Notes: generated from the sequence alone by a model not told the origin. A stretch of 64,000 nucleotides of DNA from Pantoea sp. 18069 (GCF_902706035.1 NZ_CACSJA010000013.1:62001-126000), one strand, 5' to 3'; counted from the stretch's first letter, positions 48,684 through 58,877 are shown. Numbers and translations are program-made.

Positions 48684-49598
48684 ATGAAGAATTCCGAGCG
48701 CAGTTTTGCGCGCCGTATCGACCTTACGTCCCTGCAGCTGTTTGTCGCCGTCTACGAGCTCGGCAGCATCGGCCGCGCGGCCGAGCGCGAGTTCATTGCC
48801 GCTTCGGCCGTGAGCAAGCGCCTGTCCGACCTCGAAGCCGCGGTCGATACCGCCCTGCTCTACCGCCACAGCCGCGGCGTGACGCTCACGCCGGCCGGCG
48901 AAAGCCTGCTGCACCATGCGCGCACCGTGCTGTTCGGACTCGAGCGCATGCAGGGCGAGCTCAGCGAATACGCCGAAGGCGTGCGCGGCCATGTGCGCAT
49001 GCATGCCAACATGTCGGCCATTTTGCAGTTTCTGCCCGAAGACCTGGGGCGGTTCGCGCGCACCCACAGCCAGATCAAGATCGACCTGCAGGAGCGCCTG
49101 AGCGCCGAAGTGCTGCACGCGGTGCAGGAAGGCACGGCCGACGTGGGCATCTGCACGCTGGGCACGGGCGGTGCGGGCGAGCTGCAGACCCGCCCCTACC
49201 GCAGCGACCGGCTGGTGGTCGTGGTACCCGAAGCCCATGCGCTCGCGACCACGCCCAGCGTGGCCTTTGCCCAGGTGCTCGACTGGGACATCGTCGGCCT
49301 CAAGGCCGACTCGAGCATAGGCCTGGCCATGCAGGCCGCGGCCGCGCATGCGGGCAAGCCGCTGCGCCAGCGCATCCAGGTCACCAGCCTCGACGCAATG
49401 TGCCGCATGATAGACAACGGCCTGGGCCTGGGCCTGCTGCCCGACCGCGCGTTCGCGCTGATGCATGGCGTCGGCCACCTGCGCGCCGTGGGCCTGAGCG
49501 ACGACTGGGCCGCGCGCGACGTGCTGCTCGTGGCCCGCGATTTCGAGACCCTGCCGATGACTTCGCGGCTGCTGGTAGAGCACCTGGCCGCCGCCTAA
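48684..49598 (+). CDS. LysR-family transcriptional regulator
   Basis: A LysR-type regulator (304 aa). The winged helix-turn-helix is at about residues 15-75 ([24 protein letters not shown], then [14 protein letters not shown]). An effector-binding domain follows, including [11 protein letters not shown] and [11 protein letters not shown]. It lies 41 nt upstream of leuC on the same strand, not divergent, so control of the leu genes is plausible but unproven. The upstream 90 bp (48590-48683) are noticeably A+T-rich and probably contain its promoter. Confidence 0.92.
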   Translation: MKNSERSFARRIDLTSLQLFVAVYELGSIGRAAEREFIAASAVSKRLSDLEAAVDTALLYRHSRGVTLTPAGESLLHHARTVLFGLERMQGELSEYAEGVRGHVRMHANMSAILQFLPEDLGRFARTHSQIKIDLQERLSAEVLHAVQEGTADVGICTLGTGGAGELQTRPYRSDRLVVVVPEAHALATTPSVAFAQVLDWDIVGLKADSSIGLAMQAAAAHAGKPLRQRIQVTSLDAMCRMIDNGLGLGLLPDRAFALMHGVGHLRAVGLSDDWAARDVLLVARDFETLPMTSRLLVEHLAAA

Positions 49599-49639
49599 AA
49601 TCACCCACCCACCTGAAACCACAAAGCCGAGAGAACGCC

Positions 49640-51061
49640 ATGGGACGCACCCTGTACGACAAGATCTGGGACGAGCACGTCGTCCACACCGAAGAAGATG
49701 GCACGTCCATCCTCTACATCGACCGCCATCTGGTGCACGAAGTGACCAGCCCCCAGGCGTTCGAAGGCCTGCGCGTCGCGGGCCGCAAGCTGTGGCGCAT
49801 CAGCTCGGTGGTCGCCACGGCCGACCACAACACGCCGACCACGGGCTGGGAACTGGGCTACGAAGGCATTGCCGACCCGATCAGCAAGGAACAGATCACC
49901 ACGCTCAACGACAACATCGGCGAGTTCGGTTCGGCGGCCTTCTTCCCGTTCATGGACAAGGGCCAGGGCATCGTCCACGTGATGGGCCCCGAGCAGGGCG
50001 CGACGCTGCCGGGCATGACGGTGGTCTGCGGCGACAGCCACACCTCGACGCACGGTGCATTCGGCGCGCTGGCGCACGGCATCGGCACCTCGGAAGTCGA
50101 GCATGTGATGGCCACGCAGACGCTGCTGGCCAAGAAGGCCAAGAACCTGCTGGTGCGCGTGGACGGCAAGGCCGCGCCCGGCGTCACGGCCAAGGACCTG
50201 GTGCTGGCCATCATCGGCAAGATCGGCACCGCCGGCGGCACGGGCTACACCATCGAATTCGCGGGCCAGGCGATACGCGACCTGTCCATGGAAGGCCGGA
50301 TGACGGTCTGCAACATGGCCATCGAAGCCGGCGCGCGCGCGGGTCTCGTGGCCGTGGACGAGAAGACCATACGCTACGTCAAGGGCCGCCCTCTGGCGCC
50401 CACGGGCGTCGAATGGGAGCAGGCCGTGGCCTACTGGCAGACGCTGCAGTCGGACGCCGACGCGCAGTTCGATCTGGTGGTCACGCTGGACGCAACGCAG
50501 ATCGTGCCGCAGGTCACCTGGGGCACTTCGCCCGAAATGGTGCTGGGCATTGACGCCGTCGTGCCCGATCCCGACAAGGAAAAGGACAGCAACAAGCGCG
50601 GCGCGATCGAGCGCGCGCTGGTCTACATGAACCTCGAGCCCGGCAAGGCGATCAACGACATCGCCATCGACAAGGTGTTCATAGGCTCGTGCACCAACAG
50701 CCGCATCGAGGACATGCGCGAAGCCGCGGCCATGGTGCAAAAGCTCGGCCGCAAGGTCGCCAAGAACGTGAAGCTGGCGATGGTCGTTCCCGGTTCGGGC
50801 CTGGTCAAGGAGCAGGCCGAGCGCGAAGGACTGGACCTGATCTTCAAGGCCGCGGGCTTCGAATGGCGCGAGCCCGGCTGCTCGATGTGCCTGGCGATGA
50901 ACGCCGACCGGCTCGAGCCCGGCGAGCGCTGCGCCTCGACCTCGAACCGCAACTTCGAAGGCCGCCAGGGCGCGGGCGGACGCACCCACCTGGTCAGCCC
51001 GGCAATGGCCGCGGCCGCCGCGGTGCACGGCCATTTCGTCGACGTGCGCCGGTTTTCCTGA
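49640..51061 (+). CDS. leuC: 3-isopropylmalate dehydratase large subunit
   Basis: LeuC (473 aa) with LeuD isomerises 2- to 3-isopropylmalate. The aconitase-type [4Fe-4S] cluster ligands are visible in GSCTNSR and the later CSMC pair ([11 protein letters not shown]), and [14 protein letters not shown] is present. The ATG at 49640 gives [13 protein letters not shown], the family start. An open frame continues far upstream through the LysR gene in another frame and is not part of this gene. Confidence 0.98.
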   Translation: MGRTLYDKIWDEHVVHTEEDGTSILYIDRHLVHEVTSPQAFEGLRVAGRKLWRISSVVATADHNTPTTGWELGYEGIADPISKEQITTLNDNIGEFGSAAFFPFMDKGQGIVHVMGPEQGATLPGMTVVCGDSHTSTHGAFGALAHGIGTSEVEHVMATQTLLAKKAKNLLVRVDGKAAPGVTAKDLVLAIIGKIGTAGGTGYTIEFAGQAIRDLSMEGRMTVCNMAIEAGARAGLVAVDEKTIRYVKGRPLAPTGVEWEQAVAYWQTLQSDADAQFDLVVTLDATQIVPQVTWGTSPEMVLGIDAVVPDPDKEKDSNKRGAIERALVYMNLEPGKAINDIAIDKVFIGSCTNSRIEDMREAAAMVQKLGRKVAKNVKLAMVVPGSGLVKEQAEREGLDLIFKAAGFEWREPGCSMCLAMNADRLEPGERCASTSNRNFEGRQGAGGRTHLVSPAMAAAAAVHGHFVDVRRFS

Positions 51062-51079
51062 ACTTCCGGGAGTCCAACG

Positions 51080-51205
51080 ATGAAAAAAGCCGCTGCCCTG
51101 TGTCTCGCCGCGCTGGCCTTCACGCTGGCGGGTTGCAACACCGTACAGGGCATAGGCCAGGACGTGCAGCGCGCGGGCAATGCCCTCGAGCGCGCCGCAC
51201 GCTGA
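51080..51205 (+). CDS. Entericidin-like small lipoprotein
   Basis: A 41-residue protein too short for usual gene finders. It begins MKKAAALCLAALAFTLAGC, a lipoprotein signal with lipobox LAGC and Cys19 as the lipidated residue. The mature part NTVQGIGQDVQRAG ends in NALERAAR, closely following the entericidin A/B pattern (C-NT-xxGxGxDxxxxG). Entericidins are small envelope lipoproteins described in E. coli as a bacteriolytic/antidote pair under osmotic control. Only one copy is present, placed between leuC and leuD, so a toxin role should not be assumed. Confidence 0.8.
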   Translation: MKKAAALCLAALAFTLAGCNTVQGIGQDVQRAGNALERAAR

Positions 51206-51238
51206 TACCGTCCCGCCCCATACCAACGAATTCCTTCC

Positions 51239-51892
51239 ATGCAAAAATTCACCGTGCACCAAGGCCTCGTGGCCCCGATGGACCGCGAGAACGTCGACAC
51301 CGACGCCATCATCCCCAAGCAGTTCCTCAAGTCGATCAAGAAGACCGGCTTTGGCGTGAACCTGTTCGACGAATGGCGCTACCTGGACCATGGCGAGCCC
51401 GGCCAGGACCCGGCCAGCCGCAAGCCCAACCCCGACTTCGTGCTGAACCAGCCACGCTTTCAGGGCGCGTCCATCCTGCTGGCGCGCAAGAACTTCGGCT
51501 GCGGCTCGAGCCGCGAGCACGCGCCCTGGGCGCTCGACCAGTTCGGCTTTCGCGCCGTCATCGCGCCGAGCTTTGCCGACATCTTCTTCAACAACTGCTT
51601 CAAGAACGGCCTGCTGCCCATCGTGCTGCCCGAAGCCACGGTCGCCGCGCTGTTCGACGCGGTCGCGGCCTTCCCCGGCTACCAGCTGACCATCGACCTC
51701 GAGCGCCAGGTCATCGTGCGACCCCAGGGCGAGGAGATTCCATTCGACGTGAATGCGTTTCGCAAATACTGCCTGCTCAACGGCTTCGACGACATCGGCC
51801 TGACCCTGCGCCAGTCCGACAAGATCAAGGCCTTCGAAGCCCAGCGCCTGGCGACCAAACCCTGGCTCGCCCATACCCTGGTGCAAGGCTGA
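51239..51892 (+). CDS. leuD: 3-isopropylmalate dehydratase small subunit
   Basis: LeuD (217 aa) is the swivel domain of isopropylmalate isomerase. The pattern [17 protein letters not shown], the [21 protein letters not shown] motif and [17 protein letters not shown] are all conserved. It lies 34 nt after the small lipoprotein gene and 75 nt before leuB. Confidence 0.98.
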   Translation: MQKFTVHQGLVAPMDRENVDTDAIIPKQFLKSIKKTGFGVNLFDEWRYLDHGEPGQDPASRKPNPDFVLNQPRFQGASILLARKNFGCGSSREHAPWALDQFGFRAVIAPSFADIFFNNCFKNGLLPIVLPEATVAALFDAVAAFPGYQLTIDLERQVIVRPQGEEIPFDVNAFRKYCLLNGFDDIGLTLRQSDKIKAFEAQRLATKPWLAHTLVQG

Positions 51893-51967
51893 TCGCCTGA
51901 GCCGCTGCGCGCGCCGGCCAGCGCCCGCGCCCGCAGCCCCGTTTTTTCACTTTCACAGAGAACTCCC

Positions 51968-53038
51968 ATGAAAATTGCAGTCTTGCCCGGCGACGGCATC
52001 GGCCCGGAAATCGTCGCAGAAGCCGTCAAGGTGCTGAGCGCACTCGACCTGGACTTCGAGATGGAATCGGCCCCGGTCGGCGGCGCCGCCTACGCCCTCA
52101 CCGGCCACCCCCTGCCCGAAGCCACGCTCAAGCTGGCCATGGAAGCCGACGCCGTGCTGTTCGGCGCCGTGGGCGACTGGAAGTACGACACGCTGGACCG
52201 CCCGCTGCGCCCCGAGCAGGCGATTCTCGGCCTGCGCAAGCACATGGGCCTGTTCGCCAATTTCCGCCCCGCCATCTGCTACAAGGAACTGACGCACGCT
52301 TCGAGCCTCAAGCCCGAGCTGGTCGCAGGCCTGGACATCCTGATCATCCGTGAACTCACGGGCGACATCTATTTCGGCCAGCCGCGCGGGCGCCGCGTGG
52401 CCACCGACGGCCACTTCCCCGGTGCCGAGGAAGCTTTCGACACCATGCGCTATTCGCGCCCCGAGATCGAGCGCATCGCCCACGTGGCCTTCCAGGCCGC
52501 GCAAAAGCGCAGCAAGCGCGTGACCAGCGTCGACAAGGCCAACGTGCTCGAGACCTTCCAGTTCTGGAAGGACGTCGTCACCGAAGTCGGCAAGCAATAC
52601 CCCGACGTGCAGCTGGACCACATGTACGTGGACAACGCGGCCATGCAACTGGTCAAGGAACCCAAGCGCTTCGACGTCGTGGTCACGGGCAACATGTTCG
52701 GCGACATCCTCTCGGATGAAGCGTCCATGCTCACCGGCTCGATCGGCATGCTGCCTTCGGCCAGCCTCAACTCCAAGGGCCAGGGCCTGTACGAGCCCAG
52801 CCATGGCAGCGCGCCCGACATCGCCGGCAAGAACGTCGCCAACCCGCTGGCGACCATCCTGTCGGCAGCGATGATGCTGCGCTTCAGCCTGAACCAGGAA
52901 GCCGCAGCCCAGCGCATCGAAGCCGCGGTGCAGGCCGTGCTGGCCCAGGGCCTGCGCACGCCCGACATCTGGAGCGAAGGCACGACGCGCGTGGGCACGG
53001 CGGAAATGGGCGATGCCGTGGTGGCGGCACTGCGCTGA
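51968..53038 (+). CDS. leuB: 3-isopropylmalate dehydrogenase
   Basis: LeuB (356 aa) oxidises and decarboxylates 3-isopropylmalate with NAD+. Visible features are [15 protein letters not shown], the substrate arginines in [22 protein letters not shown], the DNAAMQL and [14 protein letters not shown] metal/substrate segments and [15 protein letters not shown] terminator follows the stop, so the leu transcript probably ends here. Confidence 0.98.
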   Translation: MKIAVLPGDGIGPEIVAEAVKVLSALDLDFEMESAPVGGAAYALTGHPLPEATLKLAMEADAVLFGAVGDWKYDTLDRPLRPEQAILGLRKHMGLFANFRPAICYKELTHASSLKPELVAGLDILIIRELTGDIYFGQPRGRRVATDGHFPGAEEAFDTMRYSRPEIERIAHVAFQAAQKRSKRVTSVDKANVLETFQFWKDVVTEVGKQYPDVQLDHMYVDNAAMQLVKEPKRFDVVVTGNMFGDILSDEASMLTGSIGMLPSASLNSKGQGLYEPSHGSAPDIAGKNVANPLATILSAAMMLRFSLNQEAAAQRIEAAVQAVLAQGLRTPDIWSEGTTRVGTAEMGDAVVAALR

Positions 53039-53068
53039 TCCCGCGTCCTCCCCTGCCTCCCCGCAAGA

Positions 53069-53094
53069 AGCAGCCAGCAATGGCTGCTTTTTTT
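53069..53094 (+). terminator. Terminator after leuB
   Basis: AGCAGCCA-GCAA-TGGCTGCT forms an 8-bp stem with a GCAA tetraloop, followed by a run of T residues, 30 nt after the leuB stop. Confidence 0.92.
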
Positions 53095-53369
53095 ATGGCG
53101 CCGCAGTGTCTCGCGCAGCCAACACATGCATCCACAGTCCTTTTTCGCATGTGTAGGAATACAGCTCAAAATAGATAAAAGCTATTGATATAGAAATGTG
53201 ATTGCCTCAGTATTCGGCTACTTTATTGCAAACGGTGCGGGTTTGCATTGGCACGGCACCCGTCGCGCTGAAAAAGTAGGCCCCATCTGGCACGAAAAAG
53301 CAGCTGGGGCGGTTCAGTCCATGCATATCGCTGCAGTCCGCCTTTTCATAACCTTTTCATACTATTTCC
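53095..53369. promoter_or_regulatory. AT-richer upstream region of the orphan gene, with repeats
   Basis: This 275-bp non-coding stretch is visibly richer in A+T than its surroundings, especially at 53150-53230. It contains an inverted repeat TGCAAAC/GTTTGCA (53227-53233 and 53241-53247) and a tandem direct repeat of CCTTTTCATA (53341-53350 and 53352-53361) ending 8 nt before the ATG at 53370. Hexamers such as TTGATA near 53183 could be promoter parts, but no convincing pair was found. Confidence 0.45.
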
Positions 53370-54284
53370 ATGTCATTCTTTTACAACAGCGTCAGCGGCA
53401 TCTGGAACAAGGCCGCGTCTTACTTCCCCGGTACAGCAGCCTACTGCCAGGACAACAATATCAACTGGACCTCCACCACCAACCTGGCCAAGGATCTGGG
53501 CACGATCGCCGCAGACGGCACGCTGGCCGCGGCTCAAACGCTGGGCAACGCAGCGATGAACGTGGTCATCGGTGCGGCGAACGCCACTCCGGCCTTGGCC
53601 TATGGCGCAAAGGACATCGTCGCGCAGGCCGCCTACGGCACCCTTGAAAGCACACATGCCTGGCAATTCGGCACGCAGGCCGGCACGACCGATGCCCCGG
53701 CAAAGAGCGGCGCCACCATGGTCACGGAACTGGCAGGAGCAGCAGGCGCCAAGGTGCTGGATTTCGGTTACTCCGCCCTCAAGAGCGGCTACGCCACGCT
53801 GTCCAGCAAGGCGATGGACGCCGGTTCGGCCGTCTGGGCCGAACTGCAGGTCCAGGCTCCCGCGCTGGGCAAGGCCCTGCTCGGCGACGTCCTGCACCTG
53901 GCCGGCATGGCGGCAGCGGCCGCCCAGGATGGCATGGCCGTACTGTCGGGCAAGCCTCTGGACCTCGGCGCACTCGAGATCCGCGTCGATCAGGACGATA
54001 TGCCGCATTTCACCGACGCGTCCCAGACACTGGACGCCCACATCGGGCACAGCGATGTGCTGCTGACTTCGGCGATGTCGGCCGGCCTGGACGACAGCGC
54101 GCAAAGCTGGTTCAGCGATGACAGTGAATACTTCGGCGACACGCAGGAATTCTTGCCGGCGGGTCGCGATCAAGTGGTTTCCTTCGACGACCTTGACGCG
54201 GATTGCGCGCCGCTGGCCTGCTCCGAAGCCTGGTTCACCGTTGCAACCATGGGAACGGATCTCACCATGTCGGCCGCCTGCTGA
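53370..54284 (+). CDS. Unrecognised 304-residue protein between leuB and asd
   Basis: I do not recognise this protein. It begins MSFFYNSVSGIWNKAASYFPG, has no classical signal peptide, and is Ala/Gly/Leu-rich with amphipathic helices through residues 40-195 (for example LAAAQTLGNAAMNVVIGAANATPALAYGAKD). The last 100 residues are acidic (DQDDMPHFTDASQTLDAH, DDSEYFGDTQEF, DDLDADCAP) and it ends in Cys. The composition recalls surface, secreted or membrane-active proteins, but that is impression only. It is flanked by the leuB terminator and the asd leader, so it is probably its own unit. It interrupts an otherwise conserved leuB-asd neighbourhood. Confidence 0.7.
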   Translation: MSFFYNSVSGIWNKAASYFPGTAAYCQDNNINWTSTTNLAKDLGTIAADGTLAAAQTLGNAAMNVVIGAANATPALAYGAKDIVAQAAYGTLESTHAWQFGTQAGTTDAPAKSGATMVTELAGAAGAKVLDFGYSALKSGYATLSSKAMDAGSAVWAELQVQAPALGKALLGDVLHLAGMAAAAAQDGMAVLSGKPLDLGALEIRVDQDDMPHFTDASQTLDAHIGHSDVLLTSAMSAGLDDSAQSWFSDDSEYFGDTQEFLPAGRDQVVSFDDLDADCAPLACSEAWFTVATMGTDLTMSAAC

Positions 54285-54421
54285 TCCCCAGGCCCGCAAG
54301 CCTGCTGGCCGCCCAACAGGCAGCTCTTCCCCGGGTCCTCCCGCCAGCCCTTGCGGGCTGCGGGCAAGCCGCGCAAAGGCCTGGCCAAGCACAGCGCCCA
54401 TTGCGCGCCCGGGGAATCCAT

Positions 54422-54427
54422 TACAAT
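54422..54427 (+). promoter_or_regulatory. Predicted -10 box of the asd leader
   Basis: TACAAT (5/6 match to TATAAT) lies 8 nt before the ATG of a small open frame. A TTGCGC about 15 nt upstream is a weak -35. Transcription would begin near 54434-54436, giving an asd leader of about 190 nt. Confidence 0.45.
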
Positions 54428-54435
54428 ACGCGGCT

Positions 54436-54531
54436 ATGTTTGCCGCCCACACCCGCACCGCCTCTTTGACAACTGTCCCTTCGGCAGCTGTGGCTGCGCG
54501 CGCAGCAACCATTACGACGATTAAAGGCTGA
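54436..54531 (+). CDS. Putative leader peptide upstream of asd
   Basis: A 31-codon open frame begins with ATG almost at the predicted transcription start and ends 93 nt before asd. Its final residues are Ala-Ala-Thr-Ile-Thr-Thr-Ile-Lys-Gly, reminiscent of the Thr/Ile-rich control region of the E. coli thr leader peptide. Asd makes the precursor of threonine, isoleucine, methionine and lysine, so ribosome stalling at these codons could sense supply. No ribosome-binding site is visible, so translation would have to be leaderless. The assignment rests on position and codon content only. Confidence 0.4.
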   Translation: MFAAHTRTASLTTVPSAAVAARAATITTIKG

Positions 54532-54535
54532 CCCA

Positions 54536-54590
54536 GCCCGGTTCGTCGCGCGCCCTCTCCCGGCCAGACGAGCCGGGCCCCAGTCTGGTC
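54536..54590 (+). promoter_or_regulatory. Two mutually exclusive hairpins in the asd leader
   Basis: Stem A pairs GCCCGGTTCGTC (54536-54547) with GACGAGCCGGGC (54567-54578), 12 bp with one G-U. Stem B pairs GGCCAGAC (54562-54569) with GTCTGGTC (54583-54590), 8 bp with one G-U. They share 54567-54569 and stem B's 3' arm lies just beyond stem A, so both cannot form together. Neither is followed by a strong T-run (TGTTTCT only), so termination is not assured; control of access to the asd start is an alternative. Confidence 0.4.
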
Positions 54591-54624
54591 GAACACTGTT
54601 TCTAAAACCGGAAGGGCGTTGAAA

Positions 54625-55734
54625 ATGAGCAAGTTGGTAGGTTTGGTGGGCTGGCGCGGCATGGTCGGCTCGGTGTTGATGGACCGCATGCAGGCCGAAG
54701 GCGACTTCGATCTGATCGAGCCCATTTTCTTCTCCACCTCGAATGCCGGCGGCAAGGCGCCCGCCCAGGCCCGCACCCACACCACGCTGCAGGACGCGAA
54801 CGACATCGCGGCGCTGTCCCGCTGCGACATCATCATCACTGCCCAGGGCGGCGACTACACCAAGGCCGTTTTCGGCCCCTTGCGCGCTGCCGGCTGGCAG
54901 GGCCACTGGATCGACGCGGCCTCGTCGCTGCGCATGGAAGACGACGCCGTCATCGTGCTCGATCCGGTCAACGACGACCTGATCCAGAACAAGCTCGCCG
55001 CGGGCGGCAGGAACTGGATCGGCGGCAACTGCACCAACTCCATACTGCTGATGGGCCTGTCCGGACTGTTCAAGGCCGGCCTGGTCGAATGGGTCAGCTC
55101 CATGACCTACCAGGCGGCTTCGGGCGGTGGTGCCAACCACATGCGCGAGCTGCTCAAGGGCATGGGCGTGGTGCATGCCGCGGCGGCCGACGCACTGGCC
55201 ACGCCGGCTTCGGCGATCCTCGACATCGACCGCCAGGTCGCCCACACCATCCGCAACGACGTGCCCACCGAGTATTTCGGCGCGCCGCTGGCCGGTGGTC
55301 TGATCCCCTGGATCGACGTGCAGCTGCCCAACGGCCAATCCAAGGAAGAATGGAAAGGCCAGGCCGAAGTCAACAAGATCCTGGGCACCGCATCGACGAT
55401 TCCCGTGGACGGCCTGTGCGTGCGCATCGGCGCGATGCGCTGCCACTCGCTGGCGCTGACCATCAAGCTCAAGCATGACCTGCCACTGGCCGAAATCGAA
55501 ACCCTGATCCAGACGGGCAACCCCTGGGTCAAGTTTGTCGCCAACGACCGCGCCGTGACCGTCAAGAAACTGACGCCCGCGGCCGTGACCGGCGGCCTCG
55601 AAATCGCCGTGGGCCGGGTGCGCAAGCTCAACATGGGCCCCGAGTACCTGTCGGCGTTCGTGATCGGTGACCAGCTGCTGTGGGGTGCGGCCGAACCGCT
55701 GCGCCGCATGCTGCGCATCCTGCTCGCTAAATAA
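54625..55734 (+). CDS. asd: Aspartate-semialdehyde dehydrogenase
   Basis: Asd (369 aa) reduces aspartyl phosphate to aspartate semialdehyde, the branch point to Lys, Thr, Met and Ile. The NADP fold starts [19 protein letters not shown], catalytic Cys136 lies in GGNCTNSI, and the [14 protein letters not shown] substrate segment follows. It belongs to the proteobacterial (E. coli-like) class. The ATG at 54625 is preceded by GGAAGGG; an in-frame TTG six nt earlier is less likely. Confidence 0.98.
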   Translation: MSKLVGLVGWRGMVGSVLMDRMQAEGDFDLIEPIFFSTSNAGGKAPAQARTHTTLQDANDIAALSRCDIIITAQGGDYTKAVFGPLRAAGWQGHWIDAASSLRMEDDAVIVLDPVNDDLIQNKLAAGGRNWIGGNCTNSILLMGLSGLFKAGLVEWVSSMTYQAASGGGANHMRELLKGMGVVHAAAADALATPASAILDIDRQVAHTIRNDVPTEYFGAPLAGGLIPWIDVQLPNGQSKEEWKGQAEVNKILGTASTIPVDGLCVRIGAMRCHSLALTIKLKHDLPLAEIETLIQTGNPWVKFVANDRAVTVKKLTPAAVTGGLEIAVGRVRKLNMGPEYLSAFVIGDQLLWGAAEPLRRMLRILLAK

Positions 55735-55756
55735 GCAGCTGCTGCTTTTTGGCGTC

Positions 55757-55802
55757 AACCGCCCCCCGGACCATGGAAAATGGGCTGGCGGGCGGTTTCT
55801 CG
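55757..55802 (+). terminator. Possible weak terminator after asd
   Basis: The arms AACCGCCC (55757-55764) and GGGCGGTT (55790-55797) are separated by 25 nt and followed by TCTCGTT. The loop is long and the T-run weak. The rest of the 287-bp gap to fimV contains a possible TTGCGG/TATGAC promoter pair (55908-55935, 16-nt spacer) and nothing else recognised. Confidence 0.35.
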
Positions 55803-56021
55803 TTGCCCAGGGACAACATCTGGGGCGATCCCCCGGGCGCGTGGCCCTGCCACCCCCGCCAGGTGTTGGACAATGCCCTCTGCCACCTTGGCTTGTCGCT
55901 GCTAGCATTGCGGCTAAGGTATTTTTCACTATGACGCGCGCGCTGTGCCGGTGCGGCGGTCATTCATGAGAACAACCATGCCGCTCGCCCGGGCCGCACA
56001 ACCACAAAAGTTGACGCCACC

Positions 56022-58877
56022 ATGCATCGTTGGAAACTCTCTGCGCTGGCCGCTGCGGCCCTCGTCTCTGTCAGCCTGACGGCCACCGACGCCTGGGCCC
56101 TGGCGCTGGGCCGCATCAGCATACAGTCCGCCCTGGGCGAGCCGCTGCGCGCGGAAGTGGAGCTGCCCCAGATCACTGCCGCCGAAGCCGACAGCCTGCG
56201 CGCGACCATCGCCACGCCCGCCGTGTTCCGCGCCCAGGGCATGGAATACACGGCTACCGCGAGCCAGTTCCAGGTGCAGCTGCAACGCCGCCCCGATGGC
56301 TCCGCCGTGCTGCGCCTGAGCAGCACGCAGCCCGTATCCGAGCCCTTTGTCGATCTGGTCATCGACGCCTCCTGGAGCGCGGGACATGTGGTGCGCAGCT
56401 ACACCTTGCTGCTCGACCCGCCGCCATCGGCGCGCCAGGCCGCGCCCGGCGTGACCGCCGCGCCGCAGATCAGCGACTCCGCGCCTGCGGCGCAGGCCCC
56501 CCAGGCCCCGGCCTCCGCTCCCCGCGCGCCCGCGCGCGCTGCAGCGCCAGCATCCCCGGCCGCTGCGCCAACCCGCAACGCGCAAAAGCCCTCCACGCTC
56601 ACGATTCGCTCTGGCGATACCGCGAGCCGCCTCGCCCTGGCCCATCGCCCGGCCGGTGTATCACTGGACCAGATGCTGGTCGCGATGCTGCGCGCCAACC
56701 CCCATGCCTTCATCAGCGGCAATGTGAACCGCATGACGGCGGGCGCTGTGGTCGAAATGCCCGATCAGGCCGCCGCCCAGGCCACGTCGGCCAGCGAAGC
56801 GCGGCAGATGGTCGCAGCGCAAAGCCAGGACTTCAACGAATACCGCCGCCGGCTCGCGGGCGCCGCCCCGCTCGCGGCCGTGACCACGGCCCAGCGCAGC
56901 GCCAGCGGCAATGTCGAAGCCCAGGTCCAGGACAGGAAAGCTTCGACGACCGCGCCCGACAAGCTCACGCTGTCCAAGGGCGCACTGCAGGCCAGCCAGA
57001 ATGCCGACGAACGCCTGGCCCAGGAAAAGCAGGCCCAGAGCCAGTCCGAGCGGCTTGCCGAACTCGCGCGCAACCTCAATGAACTGCAGAACGTCGCCAG
57101 TGCCACACCGGCAGCAACCGCCGTTGCGGGCGCCGCTGCGACGACCGACGCTCCGGCTGCAGGCTCGCCCGCAGCAGGCCTGGCGGTGCCTGGCATACCG
57201 GCAGCGGGCGTACCGGCAGCGGGCATGCCGGCAACGGACGTACCGGCAGCCGACACCCCTGCAGCAGACACACCCGCTCCGGACACACAGGCTGCTGCCG
57301 ATGGCACAAGCCCTGCAGCCGATGCAGCCGCCACGCCGGAAGCGTCCACGCAGGCACCGGCCCCGGACGCCACCACCGATGCCGCACCCGCTGCTGCGGC
57401 TGCGGCCCCTGCGCCCGCCGAAGCACCGGCCCAAGCGCCGGGCTTCATCGACACGCTGCGCGAAGATCCGGCGCTGCCGCTCGCGGGCGTGGGCCTGCTG
57501 GCCTTGCTGCTCGGCTACGCCGGCTACCGCCGGGTCCGCCAGCGCCGTCAGCAGGATGCAGCGGGCGACAGCCTGCTGCAGGCCGATTCCTTCTTCGCTG
57601 CCGGCCAGGGCCAGCAGGTCGACACGGCGCACACCCAGTTCGGCAGCTCGACGGCCTATTCGCACAGCCAGCTCGATACCGGCGGCGAAGTCGACGCGGT
57701 GGCCGAGGCCGATGTCTACCTGGCCTACGGCCGCGACCTGCAGGCCGAAGAAATCCTCAAGGAAGCGCTGCGCAGCCAGCCCGAGCGTCTGGCCCTGCAC
57801 CAGAAGCTCGCCGACATCTACGCCAAGCGCCAGGACCGCAAGGCTTTCGAAGCCGTGGCGCAAACCGTGTTCGCACTGACCGAAGGCCAGGGCGCGCCGT
57901 GGCTGCACCTGGCCGAACAGGGCCATGCGCTCGATCCTGAGAATGCACTGTATCAACCCGCAGCCGATGCGCTGCCCGGCGACAGCGCGGGCGCACAGAC
58001 CCGTTCGGACATGGATGACCGCGCTGTCGCGCAGGCCTCCATCGCCGCCGCGCTCGGCGGACTTGCGGCCTCTGCGCTGCCGCCCGCCAAGGCCGAACCC
58101 GCGATGCTGCCGGACCTGGATCTCGATCTGCCCTCGGGCCTGGCCGACCCGTTGAAGCCCGCCTCGGCGCTGACAACCGACGAACCAGGCGCGCAATCGC
58201 CCGACGCCATCGACTTCGAGCCGATCGAACCGATCTGGAAGCAACCTGCTTCGACCACGGCCGACACGCCAGCCCCGGCGCCCGAACTGCCTGCAGTGCC
58301 CGAAAGCGCTTTTGACGCACTCGCCGACCTGCCGCCGGTGCCGCCCGCGAGCGCCACGCTGCCGGATCCGGCGCCCAGCCTCGACAATGACGCTGCGGCG
58401 GTCGATACCGCGGCAGCCGATGCCCCCGCGCCTGCGCCTGCATTCACGCTGACCGACACGCCGGCCCCCGCTCCAGTGGCCGCCGACATTTCGCCGCCCC
58501 ATACGCCGGCGTCCGACCTCCCGGCGTTCGAGCTGACCGACACCGACGCGCCAAAGGCCGGGACCACGCCACCCGAAGTGCCGGCAACGCCTGCGGCGCC
58601 CGCCGCAACGCCCGCACCGGCTCCCGCTTTCGACTTCCTCGAGTTCGACCTGGGCAATCTTTCGCTGGACCTGGGCGACACCGCCCCCGCGGATGCGCTG
58701 TCCCAGAGCAGCCAGGCCGCCGCCGAAGACCCGCTCGCCACCAAGCTCGCGCTGGCCCAGGAGTTTGCGGCGATCGGCGACAGCGACGGCGCGCGCACGC
58801 TGATCGAGGAAGTCATCGAAGAAGCCGAAGGTGAACTCAAAGAACGCGCGCAGCGCCTGCTTTCCGAAATCGATTGA
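56022..58877 (+). CDS. fimV: FimV-family pilus/motility assembly protein
   Basis: A 951-residue inner-membrane protein. After a signal peptide (cleaved near residue 28), the conserved FimV N-terminal domain reads [24 protein letters not shown] LysM-like segment near residues 190-250 ([19 protein letters not shown]) should bind peptidoglycan. One transmembrane helix at about 483-500 ([18 protein letters not shown]) leads into an acidic cytoplasmic part ending in the FimV C-terminal TPR motif ([18 protein letters not shown]). Long linkers are Ala/Pro-rich and include a pentapeptide repeat (391-425). FimV supports type IV pilus secretin assembly and twitching, linking this locus to the pilin cluster at 7-14 kb. 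Confidence 0.93.
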   Translation: MHRWKLSALAAAALVSVSLTATDAWALALGRISIQSALGEPLRAEVELPQITAAEADSLRATIATPAVFRAQGMEYTATASQFQVQLQRRPDGSAVLRLSSTQPVSEPFVDLVIDASWSAGHVVRSYTLLLDPPPSARQAAPGVTAAPQISDSAPAAQAPQAPASAPRAPARAAAPASPAAAPTRNAQKPSTLTIRSGDTASRLALAHRPAGVSLDQMLVAMLRANPHAFISGNVNRMTAGAVVEMPDQAAAQATSASEARQMVAAQSQDFNEYRRRLAGAAPLAAVTTAQRSASGNVEAQVQDRKASTTAPDKLTLSKGALQASQNADERLAQEKQAQSQSERLAELARNLNELQNVASATPAATAVAGAAATTDAPAAGSPAAGLAVPGIPAAGVPAAGMPATDVPAADTPAADTPAPDTQAAADGTSPAADAAATPEASTQAPAPDATTDAAPAAAAAAPAPAEAPAQAPGFIDTLREDPALPLAGVGLLALLLGYAGYRRVRQRRQQDAAGDSLLQADSFFAAGQGQQVDTAHTQFGSSTAYSHSQLDTGGEVDAVAEADVYLAYGRDLQAEEILKEALRSQPERLALHQKLADIYAKRQDRKAFEAVAQTVFALTEGQGAPWLHLAEQGHALDPENALYQPAADALPGDSAGAQTRSDMDDRAVAQASIAAALGGLAASALPPAKAEPAMLPDLDLDLPSGLADPLKPASALTTDEPGAQSPDAIDFEPIEPIWKQPASTTADTPAPAPELPAVPESAFDALADLPPVPPASATLPDPAPSLDNDAAAVDTAAADAPAPAPAFTLTDTPAPAPVAADISPPHTPASDLPAFELTDTDAPKAGTTPPEVPATPAAPAATPAPAPAFDFLEFDLGNLSLDLGDTAPADALSQSSQAAAEDPLATKLALAQEFAAIGDSDGARTLIEEVIEEAEGELKERAQRLLSEID
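57192..57296 (+). repeat. Seven 15-bp in-frame tandem repeats in fimV
   Basis: Seven consecutive 15-nt units encode a drifting pentapeptide: [35 protein letters not shown]. The first four units are close copies (GGCRTACCGGCAGC pattern). Being in frame and a multiple of three, length changes would alter only linker length. Confidence 0.85.

Noticed and set aside
48548..49639. Upstream extension of the leuC frame
   Set aside because: It overlaps the LysR gene in another frame and is Arg/Ala/Pro-rich; LeuC homology starts exactly at the ATG at 49640.
51080..51205. Toxin-antitoxin pair made by the entericidin-like gene
   Set aside because: No second entericidin or antidote frame was found in the adjoining gaps.
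57192..57296. Possible CRISPR-like array
   Set aside because: Units are 15 bp, in frame and without spacers; they encode a protein linker.
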